A stretch of DNA of 13,620 nt from Bacilli bacterium (GCA_017460245.1 JAFUBK010000135.1:1-13620), one strand, 5' to 3'. Positions 1-5,385 are shown, counted from the stretch's first letter. Notes: generated from the letters alone by a model not told the origin. Numbers and translations are program-made.

Positions 1-546
1 TATCAGTTAGACGAAATAGAAAATGGTAATCATCAAGGAATAATTCTAGAAGTAGATGATTATAATTACTCTTCTTTAGATGAAATAGAAAAAGAAGATA
101 TTATTGTAATGTTAGATCACCTAGAAGATCCTCATAACTTTGGTGCTATTATAAGAACCTGTGAAGCAGCAGGAATAAAAAGCATAATAATCCCTAAAGA
201 TAGATCAGTAAAAGTAAATGGTACTGTTAGTAAAACAAGCGTCGGAACCATTAATAACGTAAATATAGCCATAGTAAATAATTTAGTAAACACCATAAAA
301 AAGCTAAAAGAAAAAGGATACTGGATAATTGGAACTGATATGGAGGGTACTGATTACAAAGAAATAGATTATACCGGCAAAATAGTTTTAGTAGTCGGTA
401 ATGAAGGCAAAGGGATAAGTAAGTTAGTTAAAGAAAATTGTGATTTTATGGCTTCTATTCCAATGAACGGAAAAGTAAACAGCTTAAATGCATCAGTAGC
501 GGCAGCCCTAATAATTTATGAGGCGGTGAGGAAAAGTGGAATATAA
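1..546 (+). CDS. rlmB: 23S rRNA 2'-O-methyltransferase, TrmH/SpoU family (RlmB-like), 5'-truncated by window edge
   Basis: The reading frame is open from base 1, so the N-terminus (L30e-like substrate-binding domain and linker) lies upstream; 181 residues are visible. RlmB enzymes transfer a methyl group from S-adenosylmethionine to the 2'-OH of a conserved guanosine in the peptidyl-transferase region of 23S rRNA (G2251 in E. coli). All three SPOUT signatures can be read: motif 1 NFGAIIRTCEAAG (from base 136), motif 2 VVGNEGKGIS (about 394-423) and motif 3 with NSLNASVAAAL (about 478-510), which build the trefoil-knot cofactor site. The HQGI stretch near base 31 is also typical of RlmB. Stop TAA is at 544-546. 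The downstream sigma gene starts 11 nt before this stop, suggesting translational coupling. The conserved Bacillota position just before sigH supports RlmB over other TrmH paralogues. Confidence 0.93.
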   Translation, partial: YQLDEIENGNHQGIILEVDDYNYSSLDEIEKEDIIVMLDHLEDPHNFGAIIRTCEAAGIKSIIIPKDRSVKVNGTVSKTSVGTINNVNIAIVNNLVNTIKKLKEKGYWIIGTDMEGTDYKEIDYTGKIVLVVGNEGKGISKLVKENCDFMASIPMNGKVNSLNASVAAALIIYEAVRKSGI

Positions 547-1156
547 AGATTTAAACGATTACGAATTAGTAAGCAAAGTTGCTGAAAATGAAGATGTTAC
601 TGAAATTCTTTTTGAAAAATATAGACCATTAATCACCACCGTTGCCAATAAACTTTATACAACTTATAAGCCATCAGGCATAGACGTAAGTGACTTGATT
701 CAAGAAGGCATGATTGGGTTTAGTATGGCTATAAATACTTATTTAGAACAAAAAGACACTTTGTTTTTTACCTATGCTTCAAAATGCATTGAACGAAAAA
801 TGATTAGCTCACTAGTTTCGGCCAATAGACAGAAGCACAAAATATTAAACAATTCAATTTCAATGGAAGCTATTGAAGAAGGTGATTTTTTGTCACTCGA
901 TAAAATTGTTGGTGACAATAGAACCAACCCTGAAGATATCGCAATCGATAACGAAAATACAATAGAATTATTTGAATATCTAAAAGAAGATTTAACAACT
1001 TTTGAATCTGAAGTATTCGAACTAAAAAAAAGTGGCTTTACCTATAAAGAAATAGCTGAAGTATTAGATGTCGAACCTAAAAAAGTCGATAATTCTCTTC
1101 AAAGAATAAAAGGAAAAATTAAAAACTATATTGCAAACAAAAACATTGATCATTAA
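536..1156 (+). CDS. sigH: SigH-like (Spo0H-type) sigma-70 family factor
   Basis: A 206-residue alternative sigma factor that would direct RNA polymerase to a special promoter set. In Bacillota SigH governs the entry to sporulation and/or competence; which role applies here cannot be told. Region 2 is clear, with DLIQEGMIGF at residues 53-62, followed by the -10-recognition stretch and RQKHKILNNSISME, closely matching the RQKH-x-x-LN stretch of SigH. An NPED linker leads to region 4, whose helix-turn-helix is FTYKEIAEVLDVEPKKVDNSLQRIKGK. No ECF-only architecture is seen. The start is GTG at 536, preceded by GGTGAGG at 525-531, and overlaps the end of rlmB by 11 nt. In B. subtilis a ribonuclease gene (rae1/yacP) separates rlmB from sigH; here it is absent. 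Membership of the sigma-70 family is certain; assignment to SigH rests on similarity plus synteny. Confidence 0.85.
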   Translation: MEYKDLNDYELVSKVAENEDVTEILFEKYRPLITTVANKLYTTYKPSGIDVSDLIQEGMIGFSMAINTYLEQKDTLFFTYASKCIERKMISSLVSANRQKHKILNNSISMEAIEEGDFLSLDKIVGDNRTNPEDIAIDNENTIELFEYLKEDLTTFESEVFELKKSGFTYKEIAEVLDVEPKKVDNSLQRIKGKIKNYIANKNIDH

Positions 1157-1194
1157 TAATAAATGTGGTAAATTTATAATAGGGAAGTGGTAAT

Positions 1195-2187
1195 GTGGAT
1201 AAAAACGATTATCTTAACGCGCTAAAAAAAGGAACATACACCTTCAAAGACGTTGAAGACAAATACAAAGATAAAAATTTAGCATTATATTATATAACAC
1301 AGTGCGGTGGAAAATTATCAGAAATTCCAGCTAAACTAATCGATAAAGATGTTTTAGCTGCATTTTTAAGGGAAAATCGTAACTCCAACACAATTCTTTA
1401 TGACTTATCATTAAGTAGACTAGGAAAAAAAGTAGCTGAAACCATTATCAATTGGTTTGTCTCTGAATGGCACAAAAAAGGAACATTTGATATCGAAAAA
1501 ATTCCCGAAGAATATCGAAATGCCGAAATGATAGATTCAAAAGAAGAGATAGTAAAAGAAACGCCAGACTACTTACAATACTTTAATGAAAATAAAAACG
1601 ATATAGATGTTATGAAGTCAATTCCAAGAGAATACAGAACCCCAGAAATGTATGAAGAACTTTTTAAAATCCATATGTTTAACCTAAATGTTTTAAATTA
1701 CATACCAAGTGAGTATAAGACGCAAACAATGTGTAATGTTTTTTACGAAGTAAACAAAGAAGAAGATATAAATCATGTCTTTAATGCCATACCAAGCGAG
1801 TATAAGACGCAAACGATGAGTGACGAGTATTTTGAAAACACTAAAAACAATATAAGATCTATGTTTTATATTCCAAACGAATATAAAACCCAAGAAATGT
1901 GTGACGAGTATTTTATGATTCATACAAATGAGGGCCGCAATTTAAAAACAATTACCTTAATAATGAAAGCAATACCTGAACAATTCCGCACAGAATATAT
2001 GTGTGATTTGTGCTTTAATGCAACTTATGATTTAGAGCACATACCACTAGATCGAATAACCGATTCAATGGTAGATGAATTAGTTACAGGTAACCATAAG
2101 GTTTCTGTCGAATCAAAGAAAAAACTAGTTCAAAAAATATATGACCCTATAAATAAAGAAGATGAAAAAAATCAAAAACATAGATAA
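1195..2187 (+). CDS. Hypothetical protein of irregular IPxEYxTxxM repeats
   Basis: A 330-residue protein of unknown function, probably cytoplasmic: no signal peptide or membrane segment is seen. Residues 1-100 are non-repetitive. From there, units headed by IP-x-E-Y/F-(R/K)-T-x-x-M begin at residues 103, 143, 170, 199, 226 and 260, with a degenerate HIPLDRITDSM unit at 283; spacing is 23-40 residues. Several continue M-C/S-D-x-x-F, suggesting pairs of helices stacked as a solenoid. The pattern recalls the VPEELKT-x-x-(M/L)C repeats of DUF4116-type and related bacterial proteins; this is resemblance only. The C-terminus is rich in Lys and Glu. The start is GTG at 1195; an ATG at 1193 is out of frame and soon stops. 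The upstream purine stretch AGGGAAGTGG is a poor ribosome-binding site. The gene lies between sigH and secE, where B. subtilis has only rpmG (L33), so it is an insertion into a highly conserved block. Confidence 0.8.
   Translation: MDKNDYLNALKKGTYTFKDVEDKYKDKNLALYYITQCGGKLSEIPAKLIDKDVLAAFLRENRNSNTILYDLSLSRLGKKVAETIINWFVSEWHKKGTFDIEKIPEEYRNAEMIDSKEEIVKETPDYLQYFNENKNDIDVMKSIPREYRTPEMYEELFKIHMFNLNVLNYIPSEYKTQTMCNVFYEVNKEEDINHVFNAIPSEYKTQTMSDEYFENTKNNIRSMFYIPNEYKTQEMCDEYFMIHTNEGRNLKTITLIMKAIPEQFRTEYMCDLCFNATYDLEHIPLDRITDSMVDELVTGNHKVSVESKKKLVQKIYDPINKEDEKNQKHR
1702..1818 (+). repeat. Near-identical 30-nt direct repeat inside the repeat protein gene
   Basis: Bases 1702-1731 and 1789-1818 both encode IPSEYKTQTM and differ at only 2 of 30 positions (T/C at the ninth base, A/G at the 27th). 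Even synonymous positions are kept, so this unit was duplicated or gene-converted recently compared with the other units. A related copy with more changes starts at 1870. The following MCDEYF/MSDEYF coding stretch is also shared at DNA level (1816-1833 against about 1897-1914). Confidence 0.85.
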
Positions 2188-2201
2188 AATATTAAAAACA
2201 C

Positions 2202-2230
2202 TTGACTTTCAAATAAAATGTTGATATTAT
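2202..2230 (+). promoter_or_regulatory. SigA-type promoter of secE-nusG
   Basis: TTGACT (2202-2207), a 17-bp spacer and TATTAT (2225-2230), with TG at 2222-2223 giving an extended -10. It starts 15 nt after the stop of the repeat-protein gene and gives a leader of about 60 nt before secE. This suggests that secE-nusG need not depend on read-through from sigH. Confidence 0.8.
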
Positions 2231-2237
2231 TTATTCG

Positions 2238-2257
2238 AAAGCACAAAAAGGTGTTTT
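2238..2257 (+). promoter_or_regulatory. Small hairpin in the secE leader
   Basis: AAAGCAC (2238-2244) can pair with GTGTTTT (2251-2257), 7 bp including one G-U, around the loop AAAAAG, with two further Ts after it. It begins just after the expected start of transcription. It could be a weak attenuator or a 5'-end stabilising stem; the stem has only two G-C pairs, so its function is uncertain. Confidence 0.35.
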
Positions 2258-2296
2258 TTATTTGGAAAAATCATAAAATTAAAAGTAGGTGAAATT

Positions 2297-2482
2297 ATGC
2301 AGAAAATAAAGAAATTTTTTGCGGGCGTAAAAAAAGAAGTCAGCCGTGTAAGATGGCCACAAAAAAAAGATATGCTTAAATACTCTATAGCTGTTCTATT
2401 ATGCATTGTCTTCTTTGGTGTATTCTTCGTTTTATCAGACTTAATCATCGCCGCTATTAGAACATTTATGGAGGGGCTATAA
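2297..2482 (+). CDS. secE: Preprotein translocase subunit SecE
   Basis: A 61-residue single-span membrane protein, the usual length for Bacillota SecE. With SecY and SecG it forms the protein-export channel in the cytoplasmic membrane, where SecE clamps the two halves of SecY. The basic amphipathic N-terminal helix leads to the family signature EVSRVRWP (residues about 14-21), followed by one hydrophobic segment (about residues 30-52) and a short tail. The start ATG follows AGGTG at 2287-2291. The stop TAA overlaps the ATG of nusG by one base (TAATG), so translation of the two is probably coupled. The neighbouring nusG confirms the identity. Confidence 0.95.
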   Translation: MQKIKKFFAGVKKEVSRVRWPQKKDMLKYSIAVLLCIVFFGVFFVLSDLIIAAIRTFMEGL

Positions 2483-3006
2483 TGAAAAAAGAATGGTATG
2501 TTGTAAATACTTACTCAGGTCATGAAAGTAAAGTAAAAGAAAAACTAGAAATGCGTGCCGTTTCGACAGGTATGGAAGACTATATCTTAAGAGTAGTAGT
2601 TCCAGAACAAACAGTAATTGACGAAAAAGGTAAAGAAAAAGTCAAAAAAATGTTTCCAGGTTATATTCTTGTAGAAATGATTATGACAGATGAAGCTTGG
2701 TATATAGTTCGTAATACGCCAGGAGTTACTGGATTTATTGGATCTTCAGGAAAAGGTGCTAAGCCATTCCCACTTACCAATCAAGAAGTAGATAGAATTT
2801 TAGGCGCTATGGGAATGAGCAGACTAGATATCGCAAACGAATTAAAAGAAGGTGACAAAGTCGAAGTTACATCTGGACCATTTGGAGGTATGTTTGGTAT
2901 TGTAAAAACTATCGATTTAGAAAACTCTAAATTAGAAGTTGCTTTAGACCTATTTGGTCAAGAAACAATAGTTGAACTATCACTTTCACAAATAAATAAA
3001 GAATAA
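2482..3006 (+). CDS. nusG: Transcription termination/antitermination factor NusG
   Basis: A 174-residue protein of normal length. NusG binds the clamp of elongating RNA polymerase, modulates pausing, and can link transcription to Rho or to the ribosome. The N-terminal NGN domain (residues 3 to about 110) starts EWYVVNTYSGHE and contains the conserved FPGYILVEM and VRNTPGVTGFIG. The C-terminal KOW domain contains EGDKVEVTSGPFGGMFG and ends LSLSQINK. It lacks the insertions seen in some actinobacterial NusG. It is translated from ATG 2482, overlapping the stop of secE, with GGAGGGG just upstream inside the end of secE. A separate promoter for the ribosomal protein genes begins directly after its stop codon. 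Confidence 0.97.
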   Translation: MKKEWYVVNTYSGHESKVKEKLEMRAVSTGMEDYILRVVVPEQTVIDEKGKEKVKKMFPGYILVEMIMTDEAWYIVRNTPGVTGFIGSSGKGAKPFPLTNQEVDRILGAMGMSRLDIANELKEGDKVEVTSGPFGGMFGIVKTIDLENSKLEVALDLFGQETIVELSLSQINKE

Positions 3007-3008
3007 AG

Positions 3009-3037
3009 TTTACAAAAAAATAAAAATGTGTTATTAT
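3009..3037 (+). promoter_or_regulatory. SigA-type promoter of rplK-rplA
   Basis: TTTACA (3009-3014), a 17-bp spacer and TATTAT (3032-3037), with TG at 3029-3030 forming an extended -10. It starts 2 nt after the nusG stop codon. The -10 region and first transcribed bases strongly resemble those of the rplJ promoter (see findings). Confidence 0.8.
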
Positions 3038-3044
3038 TAACTAG

Positions 3045-3066
3045 CTATATTTGTTTTTGAATATAG
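3045..3066 (+). promoter_or_regulatory. A+U-rich hairpin at the start of the L11 leader
   Basis: CTATATT (3045-3051) can pair with AATATAG (3060-3066) around an 8-nt T-rich loop. It lies at or just after the predicted transcription start. The stem has only two G-C pairs and would be modest in strength, so this is a possible 5'-end stem and not a proven element. Confidence 0.35.
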
Positions 3067-3071
3067 ATATA

Positions 3072-3100
3072 AGTGGGAGCGTGGATGCATTATTACCACT
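3072..3100 (+). promoter_or_regulatory. Candidate L1-binding site in the rplK leader mRNA
   Basis: AGTGG (3072-3076) pairs with CCACT (3096-3100), and GCG/TGC around TGGA forms a small inner hairpin. The asymmetric pattern GTGGGAG...ATTACCAC copies the L1-stalk helix of 23S rRNA, where GTGGGAGGC faces ATACCACC. Ribosomal protein L1 is known to repress the L11-L1 operon by binding such mimics. The site ends 16 nt before the Shine-Dalgarno AGGAGGTG (3117-3124). Assignment is by motif only. Confidence 0.65.
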
Positions 3101-3130
3101 CGCGAAAAAATATTATAGGAGGTGTTTTTC

Positions 3131-3553
3131 GTGGCAAATGTCTCAAAAAAAATAAAATTACAAGTTCCAGCAGGAAAGGCTAATCCAGCACCACCAGTTG
3201 GTACAGTATTAGGTCCAGCCGGAATCAATTTACAAGATTTCTGTACAAGATTTAATGATGCAACTAAAGATAAAATGGGAGATGTCCTACCAGTTGAAAT
3301 TACTGTTTATGAAGACAGAACATTCGACTTTGTAGTAAAAACTCCACCAGCTGCATTCTTACTTAAAAAAGTAAGTAAAGTTAAAAAAGGTTCAGTAAAA
3401 GGGAAAAACGAAATTGTTGGTACCATTACTGAAGCTCAGTTAAGAGAAATTGCTGAAACAAAACTTCCAGATTTAAACTGTTACACAGTCGAAGAAGCAA
3501 TGAAAATTGTTGAAGGAACAGCTTTAAATATGGGAATTAAAGTAGAAAGATAA
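3131..3553 (+). CDS. rplK: 50S ribosomal protein L11 (uL11)
   Basis: A 140-residue protein of the GTPase-associated centre. It binds 23S rRNA helices 43/44 and takes part in factor-dependent GTP hydrolysis and the stringent response. The N-terminal domain contains LQVPAGKANPAPPVG, and the RNA-binding C-terminal domain contains KLPDLNCYTVEEAMKIVEGTALNMGI. I chose GTG 3131 because AGGAGGTG at 3117-3124 lies 6 nt upstream and the protein then starts MANVSKKIKL as the family does; the in-frame GTG at 3122 lies inside that ribosome-binding site. The loop after PPVG reads TVLGPAG where most bacteria have PALGQxG, so the Pro associated with thiostrepton sensitivity is Thr at residue 25. It is the first gene of a pair with rplA. 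Confidence 0.96.
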   Translation: MANVSKKIKLQVPAGKANPAPPVGTVLGPAGINLQDFCTRFNDATKDKMGDVLPVEITVYEDRTFDFVVKTPPAAFLLKKVSKVKKGSVKGKNEIVGTITEAQLREIAETKLPDLNCYTVEEAMKIVEGTALNMGIKVER

Positions 3554-3563
3554 AAATAAAATA

Positions 3564-3583
3564 ACATAGGTAGTTACCTATGT
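3564..3583 (+). promoter_or_regulatory. Perfect 8-bp hairpin between rplK and rplA
   Basis: ACATAGGT (3564-3571) and ACCTATGT (3576-3583) are perfect complements around AGTT. No T-run follows, so it is not a terminator. Its 3' arm shares five bases (3579-3583) with the 5' arm of the L1-type site next to it, so the two stems cannot both form completely. It may be a competitor stem or an RNA-processing site. Confidence 0.6.
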
Positions 3584-3622
3584 GGGAGGAAAAAACTCAT
3601 CCATTTCCACTATAACCACATA
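3579..3622 (+). promoter_or_regulatory. Candidate L1-binding site overlapping the rplA ribosome-binding site
   Basis: TATGTGG (3579-3585) pairs with CCACATA (3616-3622), closing a structure with GGGAGGA on the 5' side, an inner hairpin (for example GGA with TCC at 3600-3602) and ATAACCAC on the 3' side. This is again the L1-stalk pattern of 23S rRNA. The closing stem ends on the first base of the Shine-Dalgarno AAGGAGGT (3622-3629), so bound L1 should hinder initiation of its own synthesis. A second CCAC at 3607-3610 offers an alternative partner. Confidence 0.65.
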
Positions 3623-3636
3623 AGGAGGTAAAATAA

Positions 3637-4332
3637 ATGAAAAAAGGTAAAAAGTATGTTGAAGCTGCTAAAAAAATAGAAAAACATAATTTATATACAA
3701 AAGAAGAAGCAGTAAAACTAGTAAAAGAAACTAATACCGCTGCATTTGATGCATCTGTAGAAGTTGCAATGCGCCTTAACCTAGATACAAGAAAATCAGA
3801 GCAACAATTAAGAGGAGCAGTTGTTCTTCCAAAAGGAACAGGAAAAACAAAAAAAGTATTAGTTATTGCCAAAGGCGAAGCTGCCAAAGCAGCTAAAGAA
3901 GCTGGAGCTGACTATGTTGGTGACAACGATATGTTAGAAAAAATCCAAAAAGAAAATTGGTTTGACTTTGACGTATTAATCGCAACGCCTGATATGATGC
4001 CGGCTTTAGGTAAAATAGGTCGTGTTTTAGGACCTAAAGGGTTAATGCCAAATCCAAAAACAGGAACAGTTACAACTGATACAGCAAAAGCTGTAGAAGA
4101 AGTTAAAAAGGGTCGTGTTGAATATCGTACAGATTCTTATGGTAACGTTCATGCCTTAATTGGTAAAGTTTCTTTCAAAGAGGAAGATTTATTAGAAAAC
4201 TTAAACACCTTTGTATCATTAATTATTAAATCAAAACCATCAGTTGTTAAAGGTACATATGTTAAAAACATATCAATCTCATCAACAATGGGTCCTGGTA
4301 TAAAAATTGATACAAATAGTTTTGACAAATAA
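3637..4332 (+). CDS. rplA: 50S ribosomal protein L1 (uL1)
   Basis: A 231-residue protein forming the tip of the mobile L1 stalk, which helps release deacylated tRNA from the E site; it also acts as translational repressor of its own operon in many bacteria. Landmarks are KRYxEAAK-like KKYVEAAKKIEKHNLYT at the N-terminus, VVLPKGTGKTKKVLVIAKGE, ATPDMMPALGKIGRVLGPK, GLMPNPKTGTVT and the C-terminal SSTMGPGIKI. Length is normal. ATG 3637 follows AAGGAGGT (3622-3629). Its last codons, TTTGACAAATAA, carry the -35 element of the rplJ promoter. Two L1-target-like RNA motifs lie upstream, one before rplK and one at this gene's own ribosome-binding site, which supports autoregulation. Confidence 0.97.
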   Translation: MKKGKKYVEAAKKIEKHNLYTKEEAVKLVKETNTAAFDASVEVAMRLNLDTRKSEQQLRGAVVLPKGTGKTKKVLVIAKGEAAKAAKEAGADYVGDNDMLEKIQKENWFDFDVLIATPDMMPALGKIGRVLGPKGLMPNPKTGTVTTDTAKAVEEVKKGRVEYRTDSYGNVHALIGKVSFKEEDLLENLNTFVSLIIKSKPSVVKGTYVKNISISSTMGPGIKIDTNSFDK

Positions 4333-4350
4333 AATATAATGTGTTACAAT
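4322..4350 (+). promoter_or_regulatory. SigA-type promoter of rplJ-rplL, embedded in the end of rplA
   Basis: Perfect TTGACA (4322-4327) lies within the last three codons of rplA; a 17-bp spacer follows, then TACAAT (4345-4350) with TG at 4342-4343 as extended -10. It is the obvious start for the L10 leader transcript, about 150 nt before rplJ. Confidence 0.85.
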
Positions 4351-4370
4351 TAATTTGTTTTTGAAATAAT

Positions 4371-4461
4371 GCCGTAGACAGCAAGTGCTAAAAAGCTTAA
4401 TTTCTTGCCGAGGATTTATAAAGAAAAGTCTTTTTAAGTCCTGCATTAGCGGGACTTTTTT
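4371..4461 (+). ncRNA. L10 leader (ribosomal protein L10 autoregulatory RNA with attenuator)
   Basis: The segment GCCGTAGACAGCAAG...CTTGCCGAGG is the conserved Bacillota L10 leader core: GCAAG (4381-4385) pairs with CTTGC (4404-4408), with inner stem GCT/AGC around AAAA (4387-4396). Downstream two structures exclude each other. An antiterminator pairs 4411-4423 with 4430-4442 (12 of 13 positions pair, one T-T mismatch, one G-U). A terminator pairs 4436-4444 with 4449-4457 around ATTA. In the family, the L10(L12)4 complex binds the core when made in excess and favours shut-down of its own operon; here the hairpins suggest control by premature termination. Confidence 0.9.
4436..4461 (+). terminator. 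Attenuator terminator of the L10 leader
   Basis: AAGTCCTGC (4436-4444) and GCGGGACTT (4449-4457) form a 9-bp stem (one G-U) with tetraloop ATTA; the 3' arm runs into a six-T tract at 4456-4461. This is a classical intrinsic terminator placed 38 nt before rplJ, so it must be conditional. Confidence 0.88.
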
Positions 4462-4499
4462 ACGGGATTATATAAATATTTATATAAGGAGGTGTGAAA

Positions 4500-4994
4500 G
4501 TGGCTAATCAAAAGATTTTGGACAAAAAAGGTGAAATCATAAACGAGATTAGTGAAAAATCACAAAAAGCTAGCTCAGTTATTCTTTTTGAGTATCAAGG
4601 ACTTTCAGTAGAAGAAACCAATGCCTTAAGAAGATTACTAAGAGAAAATGATTCAGAACTAAAAATTTATAAAAACACCTTAGTAAAAAGAGCGTTTAAT
4701 AGCTTAAATATCGATTTGGACAAAGATCTAGAAGGGCCAAAAGCAATTGCCTTTGGAACAGATCCAGTTGCTCCAATCAAAACCCTTAGTGAGTTTGCAA
4801 AAAACCATCCTGCACTTATCTTAAAAGTTGGATTAGTTGATGGTGAAATTGCTGACGATGCAAAATTAAAAGAATTATCTACAATCCCATCAAGAGAAGG
4901 ACTACTTACAATGCTTGCTTCTGGACTTATGGGAACAGTTAGAGATTTATCAATTTGCTTAGATTTATATAGCAAAGACTTAGAAGAAAAATAA
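4500..4994 (+). CDS. rplJ: 50S ribosomal protein L10 (uL10)
   Basis: A 164-residue protein forming the base of the L7/L12 stalk. Its N-terminal domain binds 23S rRNA beside L11, and its C-terminal helix carries L7/L12 dimers that recruit translation GTPases. Visible landmarks are FEYQGLSVEETNALRRLLRE, LKIYKNTLVKRAF (RNA-binding side) and the stalk helix with GLLTMLASGLMGTVRDL near the C-terminus. I chose GTG 4500, 5 nt after AAGGAGGTG (4486-4494); the GTG at 4494 is part of that ribosome-binding site. The protein then starts MANQKILDKK, like homologues. Expression is probably set by the L10 leader and its attenuator directly upstream. rplL follows after 19 nt. Confidence 0.96.
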   Translation: MANQKILDKKGEIINEISEKSQKASSVILFEYQGLSVEETNALRRLLRENDSELKIYKNTLVKRAFNSLNIDLDKDLEGPKAIAFGTDPVAPIKTLSEFAKNHPALILKVGLVDGEIADDAKLKELSTIPSREGLLTMLASGLMGTVRDLSICLDLYSKDLEEK

Positions 4995-5013
4995 TTACAG
5001 GAGGAAAATAGAA

Positions 5014-5385
5014 ATGGCAAAATTTACAAAAGATGAATTTATTATCGGTTTAAAAGAAATGACAATTCTTGAAGTTAATGAATTAGTAGATGCAATGAAA
5101 GAGGAATTTGGTGTAGACCCTTCTGCTGTAGCAGTAGCTGCTGCACCAGCTGCTGGAGATGCTGCTTCTTCAGAACCAAGCACAGTTACATTAGTATTAA
5201 CTTCTGCTGGCGGAAACAAAATCCCAGTTATTAAATTAGTAAGAGATATTACTGGTTTAGGATTAAAAGAAGCTAAAGAAATCGCTGATAATGGTGGAAA
5301 CATCAAAGAAAACATTAGTAGTGACGAAGCTAACGAATTAAAAGCAAAATTCGAAGAAGCTGGCGCTACTGTTGAATTACAATAA
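5014..5385 (+). CDS. rplL: 50S ribosomal protein L7/L12 (bL12)
   Basis: A 123-residue stalk protein, present as several dimers on L10, which recruits and activates EF-Tu, EF-G, IF2 and release factors. The N-terminal dimerisation domain (about residues 1-32, ending VDAMKEEFGVDPS) is followed by an Ala/Pro/Ser hinge and the globular C-terminal domain with SAGGNKIPVIKLVRDITGLGLKEAK, which includes the factor-binding helices. The start of the C-terminal domain lacks the common EKTEF stretch (PSTVTLVLTSAG here), a modest divergence. ATG 5014 is preceded by CAGGAGG (4999-5005). A strong hairpin after the stop probably limits read-through into the methyltransferase and RNA polymerase genes. Confidence 0.97.
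   Translation: MAKFTKDEFIIGLKEMTILEVNELVDAMKEEFGVDPSAVAVAAAPAAGDAASSEPSTVTLVLTSAGGNKIPVIKLVRDITGLGLKEAKEIADNGGNIKENISSDEANELKAKFEEAGATVELQ

Noticed and set aside
1146..1180. Promoter for the repeat-protein gene (TATAAT at 1175-1180)
   Set aside because: The only -35-like box, TTGATC at 1146, is 23 bp away, and a start there would leave a leader of only about 8 nt. A perfect -10 hexamer alone is weak evidence in DNA this A+T-rich.
1702..1914. CRISPR-like spaced repeats
   Set aside because: The repeats are in frame, encode IPSEYKTQTM units, and decay gradually; spacers are coding sequence.
2188..2296. A hidden rpmG (L33) or a tRNA-Trp gene before secE, as found in other Bacillota
   Set aside because: Forward-frame translation of the gap gives only short fragments without L33 features, and no cloverleaf or conserved T-loop sequence is visible.
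3122..3130. Upstream GTG start for rplK
   Set aside because: This GTG is part of the Shine-Dalgarno AGGAGGTG; GTG 3131 has correct spacing and gives the family N-terminus.
4494..4499. Upstream GTG start for rplJ
   Set aside because: It overlaps the Shine-Dalgarno; GTG 4500 gives the standard start MANQK.
1693..5315. Open frames on the - strand opposite the repeat protein, secE, rplK, rplA, rplJ and rplL
   Set aside because: Each lies opposite a clearly recognised gene or its leader; their translations show no family features and are low-complexity shadows of the coding strand.
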